DNA from: CBDUWP01 sp965370955
GTDB taxonomy: Bacteria > Planctomycetota > Phycisphaerae > Sedimentisphaerales > Anaerobacaceae
Reading direction: 5' to 3'
Assembly: GCA_965370955.1 (NCBI GenBank)
Contig: CBDUWP010000044.1
Coordinates: 1 to 11,785 of the forward strand
DNA: 11,785 nucleotides
In this document: positions 6,485 through 11,785 of the stretch, piece after piece
Position numbering within the stretch: position 1 is the first letter of the stretch
How the letters are laid out: every line of letters starts with the position of its first letter
Translations under genes and position numbers: made by a program
The notes under the pieces: generated by a model
Told to the model about the DNA's origin: nothing
The model's input: the letters and a program-made list of their open reading frames with translations, nothing else
Databases searched by the model: none

Positions 6485-6889
6485 ATGCAGAAATCAAAAT
6501 TAATGTTACTGGCGATTTTATTGGTGTTATGTGTTTTTGTGATTATCGGTTGTAAAGATTCTGCAACTGAAGTTAGCAGTGACAAAGGCAAGACAATAGA
6601 GCAGATAAAAACTCAGGCTTCCAAAATGGACGTTAAGCAGTTGATGGCAAAAGCTGTCCAGTATAAAGATCTCATCTCCGAAAAAACAGCTCAAGTTGGC
6701 GACCTGCAAGAGAAAATAGCGGCAAAAGTTAAAACTTTGTCACCTGCACAATTGATGGGTGGTGACATGAAAGATCTTAGAGATCAGGCTTCTGAGTTGG
6801 GCAAAACCTTAAAAAATCTTAGCACTAAATTTAAAGTTTACTATGATCTTTTGGTAGCTAAAAAGGCTGACGTTTCTAAATTGAAATAG
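6485..6889 (+). CDS. Small helical lipoprotein of unknown function
   Basis: This gene encodes 134 residues and I recognise no family. Residues 1-23 form a lipoprotein signal peptide (positively charged start, long hydrophobic stretch, lipobox VIIGC with Cys23). The mature part is hydrophilic, rich in Lys, Gln and Ala, has no proline-rich or cysteine motifs, and looks almost entirely alpha-helical with heptad-like spacing, for example at about residues 45-85 and 92-125, suggesting a coiled coil or helical hairpin on a membrane surface. GGAG at 6473-6476 lies eight bases before ATG 6485, so this start is preferred over an ATG at 6437 that would put 16 extra residues before the signal peptide. 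It follows the cold-shock terminator and precedes the NrnA-like gene by 91 bases. Envelope location is well supported; function is not. Confidence 0.85.
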   Translation: MQKSKLMLLAILLVLCVFVIIGCKDSATEVSSDKGKTIEQIKTQASKMDVKQLMAKAVQYKDLISEKTAQVGDLQEKIAAKVKTLSPAQLMGGDMKDLRDQASELGKTLKNLSTKFKVYYDLLVAKKADVSKLK

Positions 6890-6980
6890 TCATCTTTTTG
6901 AAGGTAAGATTTGTTTTTCCTTCGTAATTCTACATCGCTAAGGGTGTGGTGGTTTACTTTTGATTTAACGGCGGCATGAA

Positions 6981-7967
6981 ATGGATTTCAACAAAGCGAT
7001 AGAATTGATAAACGCTGCGAATAGCGTTCTAATTACGACCCACGCTAGGCCAGATGGCGATGCTTGCGGGTCGGTAGCGGCACTTGCCGAAGGTTTGATG
7101 ACGGTTGGTAAAAAAGTGCAATCGCTAATGTTGACGGAAATTCCTCAGTGGTATGAATTTCTGTTTGAGAAAAAACCTTCAATATTAGGTCAAGATTCTA
7201 TCGAGGATTTTGACCTAATTATTATTGCCGATACCAATAGCTATAATCAGTTGGACGCTTTTGCTTCGCAAATCAAAGATTGCAATAAGCCTATATTAGT
7301 TTTTGACCATCATGTCACTGGCGATAATCTTGGGGCTGTAGAGCTTGTCGATACGACAGCAGCAGCTGCGGGCTTGATAGTTTATGATTTTATAAAATTT
7401 GCCAAATGGGGAATTACGCCAACTATTGCAAGGGCTTTATTTGTTGCTATTGCTACGGATACTGGTTGGTTTAAGTTTGACAACACTGATAGCAGAGTGC
7501 ATTTGGCTTGTGCTGAACTTGTGGCTGTTGGTGTTGATACTGCTAGTATTTATCACGATTTACATCAGAATTTTTCCATCGCGAGATTTAAGTTGTTATC
7601 GGCGATGTTGGACAATTTACAGATTTATTTTGATGGTAAATATGCCTGTCAATACATAACTCAAGATGATTTCAAAACCACCGGCGCTACCGGAAAAGAT
7701 ACGGAAAATCTTATCGATGAATGTCAAAAAATTGCTACTGTCGAAGTGGCAGCTCTATTTGTTGAATTGGCTGACGGTCGCGTGAAATGTTCCCTTAGAA
7801 GCAGAGGGCAATTAGATGTACGGCAAATTGCTGAACAATTTCAAGGGGGCGGCCACTCTAAAGCCAGCGGCTTGCATCTTGACGGCCCATTAGAAGAAGC
7901 GATGAAAACGATTTATCATATTGTTGAACAACAAATGGCAACTGGCAAAACCACCAATTGCAATTAA
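6981..7967 (+). CDS. nrnA: DHH/DHHA1 phosphoesterase, NrnA-like (oligoribonuclease / pAp phosphatase)
   Basis: The 328-residue protein matches NrnA, which degrades very short RNA oligonucleotides to mononucleotides and in many bacteria also dephosphorylates 3'-phosphoadenosine 5'-phosphate. The DHH domain carries its metal-binding motifs in order: THARPDGDACGS (residues 20-31, with His21, Asp25 and Asp27), Asp84 in IIADT, the DHH triad at 109-111, and ATDTGWFKF. The C-terminal DHHA1 domain ends with the substrate-binding GGGHSKASG (289-297). Length is typical. No strong ribosome-binding site is visible, but ATG 6981 gives the normal family N-terminus. The stop codon overlaps the stop of the convergent TraB-family gene. 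Assignment to the NrnA group is firm; which substrate dominates cannot be read from sequence. Confidence 0.92.
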   Translation: MDFNKAIELINAANSVLITTHARPDGDACGSVAALAEGLMTVGKKVQSLMLTEIPQWYEFLFEKKPSILGQDSIEDFDLIIIADTNSYNQLDAFASQIKDCNKPILVFDHHVTGDNLGAVELVDTTAAAAGLIVYDFIKFAKWGITPTIARALFVAIATDTGWFKFDNTDSRVHLACAELVAVGVDTASIYHDLHQNFSIARFKLLSAMLDNLQIYFDGKYACQYITQDDFKTTGATGKDTENLIDECQKIATVEVAALFVELADGRVKCSLRSRGQLDVRQIAEQFQGGGHSKASGLHLDGPLEEAMKTIYHIVEQQMATGKTTNCN

Positions 7968-9145
7968 ATAGCCCTTGAGCCAATCCAAATTGTCGCTATC
8001 CATGTTCCGATTCCGCTTCCGAGATTTGCCATTGCTACCACCAAAAGGATTTTTGTAGCAGGATTTTTCCAGAAGCCGGAAAAGCTAGAGATGGCTTCGG
8101 GCAAATTTTCAAGATCAGCAACTGTTGGTTTTTTCAATTTTGCCTGAACTAATCCTGCGACCCAGCCGGCTGCAATCATTGGATTTAAGCTTGTAAGGGG
8201 GGCAGCTAAAAAGCTGGCGGCAATGGTCAATGGATGTGCCAAAGCCAGTGCTGCTCCTAGTGCTGACAAAACACCATTCACCAAAATCCAGATATAAACA
8301 TTGTCCATTGAATGAGCTGGGCCCTGTTTAAAGAACCCCCATGTGACGAGAGCTATAATCGCAATGGGAAATGACCATTTCAATATTTTCGGCCAAATGG
8401 ATTTCGGCGGGATTGATGTAATTTCAGCAAGATCGTGATCTGTTTTGATGTGTTCGGTAATGCCCGGAACATGGCCGGCTCCTACAACTGCAACAATTTT
8501 CTTGTATTCTGTGGCTGAGCGGATTTTTTGAGCTAAATAAATATCACGTTCATCAATGAGATATTTTTTTACTTGGGGAAGTGACTTGCCGAAAGCTTCC
8601 ATGATTTGGGTGAGTTGGTCTTTGGCTTTGAGTGTCTCGATCATTTCAGCGTCGATTTTTTCATTCGATAAAAATGAAAGAAGCAGTTGATAAAATAATT
8701 TTAGCTTATTGAAAAATGTCAAATTCCCCCATAAGCGTTTTAATGTCACTTCTATTTCTCGATCAGCTAGAACTAATTTGACATTGGTTTGCTCGGCTAA
8801 ATTGATGCCTTCCAGCATTTCAGCTCCCGGTTGAATGCCTAACTCTTTGCCTAATTTTTTGTAAAAAGAGCTCATGATCATTTGAGCTAGCAAAAATGTC
8901 GATTTTTTCTGCTTGATGACATTGAAAATGTTCATCTGCTGCCAAGCTTGCGGATTTGTCATTGCCTTATGTCTCGGCTGGCATAGTTCAACGGCAATCG
9001 CATCTGGCGATATCAATTCCACTGTTTTTTTGACATCTTCGACGCTTTCTGTGGAAACATGGGCTGTCCCAACCAGATAAATATCGCGATCATCAAGTTT
9101 TATATGGGTTACGCTTTGCGGTAATTCAATAGCATTGTCTGTCAT
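7964..9145 (-). CDS. TraB/PrgY-family membrane protein
   Basis: This 393-residue protein belongs to the TraB/PrgY/GumN superfamily, whose members share a Tiki-like fold suggested to be metal-dependent proteases; PrgY of Enterococcus limits pheromone activity. The N-terminal soluble domain (about 1-240) has GTAHVS at 26-31, the AVELCQPR segment near 49-56, the LADREIEVTLKR segment and the conserved VGAGHVPGI with His225. The C-terminal third has four or so hydrophobic segments, as in the longer bacterial and archaeal TraB proteins. The role in this organism is unknown; peptide-signal inactivation should not be assumed. ATG 9145 is preferred over the adjacent TTG at 9148. The gene follows the metallo-hydrolase gene by 70 bases on the same strand with no terminator between, so co-transcription is likely. 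Confidence 0.88.
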   Translation of the reverse strand: MTDNAIELPQSVTHIKLDDRDIYLVGTAHVSTESVEDVKKTVELISPDAIAVELCQPRHKAMTNPQAWQQMNIFNVIKQKKSTFLLAQMIMSSFYKKLGKELGIQPGAEMLEGINLAEQTNVKLVLADREIEVTLKRLWGNLTFFNKLKLFYQLLLSFLSNEKIDAEMIETLKAKDQLTQIMEAFGKSLPQVKKYLIDERDIYLAQKIRSATEYKKIVAVVGAGHVPGITEHIKTDHDLAEITSIPPKSIWPKILKWSFPIAIIALVTWGFFKQGPAHSMDNVYIWILVNGVLSALGAALALAHPLTIAASFLAAPLTSLNPMIAAGWVAGLVQAKLKKPTVADLENLPEAISSFSGFWKNPATKILLVVAMANLGSGIGTWIATIWIGSRAI

Positions 9146-9215
9146 CAAAAGGGGCTTTCTTAAAAATCAAAATTTGATAAATGTGTTATTTAAAAGGATT
9201 CGCTTGTTACAAATA

Positions 9216-9845
9216 TTACAAAAACGGATTGTGTTTTTGTTCGTGACCGATTGTGGTTTTTTCTCCGTGACCTGTTAGACAAAGGGTGTCACCTCCTAGC
9301 GTAAACAGTTTTTCTCTAATGCTGCGTCTGATTTCCTTTATGCTGCCGCCGGGTAAATCGGTTCTGCCAACAGACTCATGAAACAATGTGTCACCAACGA
9401 AGGCCACTTTGTCAGCTTCATTATAAAAAGATACGCAGCCCTTCGTATGGCCGGGCGTGTGCAGCACTTTTAGTTTAATATTTGCATATTCTATAAATGA
9501 TTCATCTTCTAAAAGGATATCAGGCGGGGCGATCGTGAAGCTATTGCCTGTTAGCATTGACAAATTCGTCGCAGCGCTATTGAGCATGTCTTTATCCAGT
9601 GGGTGTATGCAGACTTTGGCTTGGGGAAATTGCTCCTTGATTTCAGGCGTACCCTTGATGTGATCGGCGTGGCCATGAGTTAATACGATTGCCTCGACGC
9701 TTAGCTGATGGCTGTTTAAAAAATCCAATATGCCTTTCCCTTCTAGGCCGGTATCTATAACAATGCAAGTTTTGGCGTCCTCATTTTCCCTCACAATGTA
9801 ACAATTCGTTTGGTATTCACCGACCACTAGCGTATCTATTTTCAT
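9216..9845 (-). CDS. Metallo-beta-lactamase-fold hydrolase, glyoxalase II-like (YcbL type)
   Basis: The 209-residue cytoplasmic protein has the complete two-metal site of the fold: THGHADH (His57, His59, Asp61, His62), His133 in HTPGHTKG, Asp152 in GDTLF and His193 in LTGHGEKT. The C-terminal pattern GHG-x-x-T-T-I-G-x-E-x-x-x-N-P-F is characteristic of YcbL-like proteins, which lack the long C-terminal glutathione-binding domain of classical glyoxalase II. Thioester hydrolysis, possibly of S-lactoylglutathione or another acyl-thiol, is the likely chemistry, but the substrate is not determined. ATG 9845 has GAGG six bases upstream. A promoter-like element lies further upstream and the TraB-family gene follows. 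Confidence 0.9.
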   Translation of the reverse strand: MKIDTLVVGEYQTNCYIVRENEDAKTCIVIDTGLEGKGILDFLNSHQLSVEAIVLTHGHADHIKGTPEIKEQFPQAKVCIHPLDKDMLNSAATNLSMLTGNSFTIAPPDILLEDESFIEYANIKLKVLHTPGHTKGCVSFYNEADKVAFVGDTLFHESVGRTDLPGGSIKEIRRSIREKLFTLGGDTLCLTGHGEKTTIGHEQKHNPFL

Positions 9846-9881
9846 TTTTGTCCTCTATATATAAATTGTAATCAATAGGAA

Positions 9882-9908
9882 ATTATCACAATTTCACCAA
9901 TTAGTCAA
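9882..9908 (-). promoter_or_regulatory. Candidate promoter of the metallo-hydrolase gene
   Basis: On the minus strand TTGACT (9908-9903) is followed after 15 bases by GATAAT (9887-9882), with TG one base before it as in an extended -10. The short spacer lowers confidence. Transcription would start near 9875, about 30 bases before the start codon. Confidence 0.4.
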
Positions 9909-10046
9909 TATAAGCCTTATCGGGTAATTATGCGTTTGTTTTACAGTTAAAATCTATTTTTAGCCGATAGTATTTGTAGCTAATTGGAGAAGCATTTTTT
10001 TTCATGTCGCAAAGGAACATTGATAAAGAGGGTAGGGATTTTTAAT

Positions 10047-11006
10047 ATGGCTAATTTAGCTCGTCAAAAACAGGCTTATGGTTTGTTTAACAGATATTCA
10101 GATAATCCGATTTTAACGCCAGAAAATTGGCCCTATCCTGCTAATGCAGTGATGAATCCGGCAGCTGTACGGCTCAATGATGAAACATTGCTGCTCGTCC
10201 GGGTTGAGGATATGAGAGGTTTTTCACATTTAACTGTGGCCAGAAGCCGCGATGGCTTTACCGATTGGAAAATTGATGCTGTTCCGACAATGGAGGCTGA
10301 CCAAGATTCCAGCGAAGAAAGATGGGGCTTGGAAGATCCTCGCATTGTTTGGCTGCAAGAGCAAAAGCAGTTTGCCATAACCTACACGTCATTTAGTGAG
10401 GGCGGTCCGGTTGTTTCTCTTTCGATAACGAAAAATTTTAACACTTTTTCCAAGCTTGGCGTGCTTTTACCGCCTGAAGATAAAGATGCTTGCCTGTTCC
10501 CAAGGCGGTTTCGCGGCCGTTTTGTATTGATTCATCGGCCTATTGTTAGGGGAGAGGCTCATATGTGGATGAGCTTTTCGCCAGACTTGAAGCATTGGGG
10601 CGACCATAGGCCTTTGATTATGACGAGACATGCCTATTGGGATTGCCATCGCGTTGGTTTGGCTTGTCAGCCGATAGAAACCGAGCATGGTTGGCTGCTG
10701 TTTTATCACGGAGTTAGAAATACAACTGCAGGGGCAATATATCGAATGGGAATCGCTCTTTTGGATCTTGATCAGCCTTGGAAAGTTTTGCGGCGATCTG
10801 ATGAATGGGTGCTCGGTCCAAGAGAAGATTATGAGAGAATTGGCGATGTTGGCGGAGTTATTTTTCCAACAGGCGTGACTATTCAAAAGGAAACTAACCA
10901 GTTGCATCTATATTATGGTGCGGCTGATTGTACTGTTGCTGTCGCCAGTGCTGACTTTGACGAGCTGTTGAATTATGTGCTTAGCTGTCCAGAGGTTACT
11001 CAGTGA
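10047..11006 (+). CDS. GH130 family beta-mannoside phosphorylase or beta-mannosidase
   Basis: This 319-residue protein has the five-bladed propeller motifs of glycoside hydrolase family 130, which act on beta-1,2- or beta-1,4-linked mannosides, mostly by phosphorolysis to mannose-1-phosphate. Visible motifs are YSDNPILTP (17-25), NPAAV, GLEDPRI with Asp97 as the likely proton donor, KDACLFPRR (146-154), LIHRP (161-165), WLLFYHGV with His221, and LYYGAADCTVAVA near the end. The KDAxLFP and LHRP-like segments are typical of the family members that bind phosphate, which favours a phosphorylase, but the linkage is uncertain. There is no signal peptide, so action is cytoplasmic. The frame is open upstream to a TTG at 9984, but ATG 10047 has AGGG nine bases upstream and the family start. 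No carbohydrate transporter or other mannan gene is adjacent. Confidence 0.88.
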   Translation: MANLARQKQAYGLFNRYSDNPILTPENWPYPANAVMNPAAVRLNDETLLLVRVEDMRGFSHLTVARSRDGFTDWKIDAVPTMEADQDSSEERWGLEDPRIVWLQEQKQFAITYTSFSEGGPVVSLSITKNFNTFSKLGVLLPPEDKDACLFPRRFRGRFVLIHRPIVRGEAHMWMSFSPDLKHWGDHRPLIMTRHAYWDCHRVGLACQPIETEHGWLLFYHGVRNTTAGAIYRMGIALLDLDQPWKVLRRSDEWVLGPREDYERIGDVGGVIFPTGVTIQKETNQLHLYYGAADCTVAVASADFDELLNYVLSCPEVTQ

Positions 11007-11466
11007 AGTAATCAATAGTTGAGTTTCGCTGAGCTGATTTGTAAACTACCTGTTTCACTTTCTTTTTCTATTTTAATAGCGGTCATTTTAAAAATATAAA
11101 AGCCAGACTCTAATAGTCAGAATCTGGCTTCGGAGGAGGGTGATGAAAAGCTAAATAATAACGATAATCCAATAATATTTTATGATATTAATGCCCTCAA
11201 TAATAATATCGAGCAGTTGATCAAGAATTCTTTAACTGAAATGTAAAAAGATTGCTTTTTTATTACAGAACCTGTTTTTTCGCAAAATTTCCCCATTTTT
11301 TTGCATCGCTCGTAACAAATGCTTGAATTTTCCTACTACCCACATTCTTCTATACAGATTTGTGGCATAAGTTTCAAGGTAAATTTTGTTAATTGTTTGA
11401 GTTTTTTTTAAGAATATGGCAAAATATCACCCTTGATAAAACACTATTGAACTGAAAAGGCTTATT
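11007..11466. other. 460-base gene-free stretch between GH130 and panB
   Basis: It contains no open frame of gene-like composition. Visible items are a 9-bp stem with one G-T pair around the GH130 stop (10999-11007 with 11025-11033), a perfect 8-bp hairpin (11100-11107 with 11123-11130), a very strong ribosome-binding-like sequence at 11132-11140 followed by a three-codon frame, an AT-rich inverted repeat (11184-11190 with 11204-11210), and the panB promoter region with a possible TTGAGT (11397-11402) and CAAAAT (11420-11425) pair at 17 bases. Confidence 0.6.
11100..11130. terminator. Hairpin, possible terminator in the minus direction
   Basis: AAGCCAGA (11100-11107) pairs perfectly with TCTGGCTT (11123-11130) around a 15-base loop. 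Read on the minus strand the stem is followed by a T-rich tail; on the plus strand it is followed by a purine-rich sequence, so it would not terminate GH130 transcripts by the usual mechanism. Confidence 0.4.
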
Positions 11467-11785
11467 ATGACTGATAAAATGACTATATCCGATCTGATCG
11501 AAGCTAAACAGCAGGGGCGGAAAATTGCCGCTATTAGTTGCTATGATTATACAACAGCTTGTTTAGCTGACAAAGCTGGCATAGAACTGTTGCTCGTGGG
11601 CGATTCGGCAGCAGAGGTTATGCTGGGTTTTGATTCTACGTTGCCCGCAACAATGGATTTTAGGGTGGCAATCACCGCAGCCGTTCGTCGCGGAGCGCCA
11701 AAAGCATTCTTAGTTGCTGATATGCCGTGTGTGTCCTATCAAATATCTGTCGGCGAGGCTATAAAAAATGCCGGCAGATTTATCG
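11467..11785 (+). CDS. panB: 3-methyl-2-oxobutanoate hydroxymethyltransferase (5' part)
   Basis: The first 106 codons of panB run off the window end. The enzyme adds a hydroxymethyl group from methylenetetrahydrofolate to 2-oxoisovalerate, the first step of pantothenate and so coenzyme A synthesis, in the cytoplasm. The TIM-barrel start shows the family features: SCYDYTTACLADKAG (24-38), LLVGDS with metal ligand Asp46, DSTLPATM (56-63), VRRGAP and VADMP with metal ligand Asp85, then AGRF. The segment after GDS reads AAEVMLG where E. coli has LGMTVQG, a local variant. AAAAGG at 11455-11460 lies six bases before ATG 11467, so the start is well supported. Neighbouring pantothenate genes, if any, are beyond the window. 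Confidence 0.93.
   Translation, partial: MTDKMTISDLIEAKQQGRKIAAISCYDYTTACLADKAGIELLLVGDSAAEVMLGFDSTLPATMDFRVAITAAVRRGAPKAFLVADMPCVSYQISVGEAIKNAGRFI

Noticed and set aside
6900..6927. GAAGG and CCTTC hairpin after the small lipoprotein gene
   Set aside because: A five-base stem with a long loop and no following T-tract is too weak to call.
9984..10046. N-terminal extension of the GH130 protein from a TTG
   Set aside because: The extra 21 residues do not resemble the family, and a ribosome-binding site precedes the internal ATG at 10047.
10467..10907. Minus-strand 146-residue frame opposite the GH130 gene
   Set aside because: It is contained in a gene with clear family motifs and itself shows none.

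Overview
The window comes from an AT-rich bacterial chromosome, apparently an ordinary housekeeping and accessory stretch with no tRNA, rRNA, insertion sequence, phage or CRISPR signal. Two lipoprotein signal peptides, Shine-Dalgarno sites of the GAGG type and an outer-envelope sugar theme point to a diderm bacterium. The mix of a DUF2723-type membrane protein, a WecA-like transferase with an HLYD motif, a GH130 enzyme and a TraB-family protein would fit Planctomycetota (Phycisphaerae-like). That placement is inference and was not tested by any search.

Layout. (1) 2-514, plus: C-terminal part of a WecA/MraY-superfamily polyprenyl-phosphate sugar-phosphate transferase, meeting (2) a minus-strand block read from right to left: a six-helix membrane protein with a His-rich repetitive loop (4017-4814), a lipoprotein N-acetylmuramoyl-L-alanine amidase (3030-3953), a type I mannose-6-phosphate isomerase with its own promoter (2019-2963), and a DUF2723-like multi-spanning protein (524-2017) one base downstream of it. 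(3) Plus strand: ribF (4990-5970), a cold-shock protein with a long leader and a strong terminator (6145-6348), a small helical lipoprotein (6485-6889) and an NrnA-like DHH phosphoesterase (6981-7967). (4) Minus strand: a metallo-beta-lactamase-fold hydrolase (9216-9845) followed by a TraB-family membrane protein (7964-9145). (5) Plus strand: a GH130 mannoside phosphorylase/mannosidase (10047-11006), a 460-base gene-free stretch, and the 5' part of panB (11467 to the end).

Functional themes. Envelope and polysaccharide work is represented by the transferase, the DUF2723-like protein, the amidase and the mannose isomerase; GH130 and mannose-6-phosphate isomerase both touch mannose metabolism but are far apart and on opposite strands. 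RibF and PanB make cofactors (FMN/FAD and pantothenate). Csp and NrnA act on RNA. The least familiar item is the His-rich membrane protein: its two halves look like a diverged three-helix duplication in opposite orientation, joined by a loop with three 15-residue repeats, which suggests an uncharacterised metal-handling transporter. Several start codons were placed downstream of the longest possible reading frame because a ribosome-binding site and the family N-terminus agree there.
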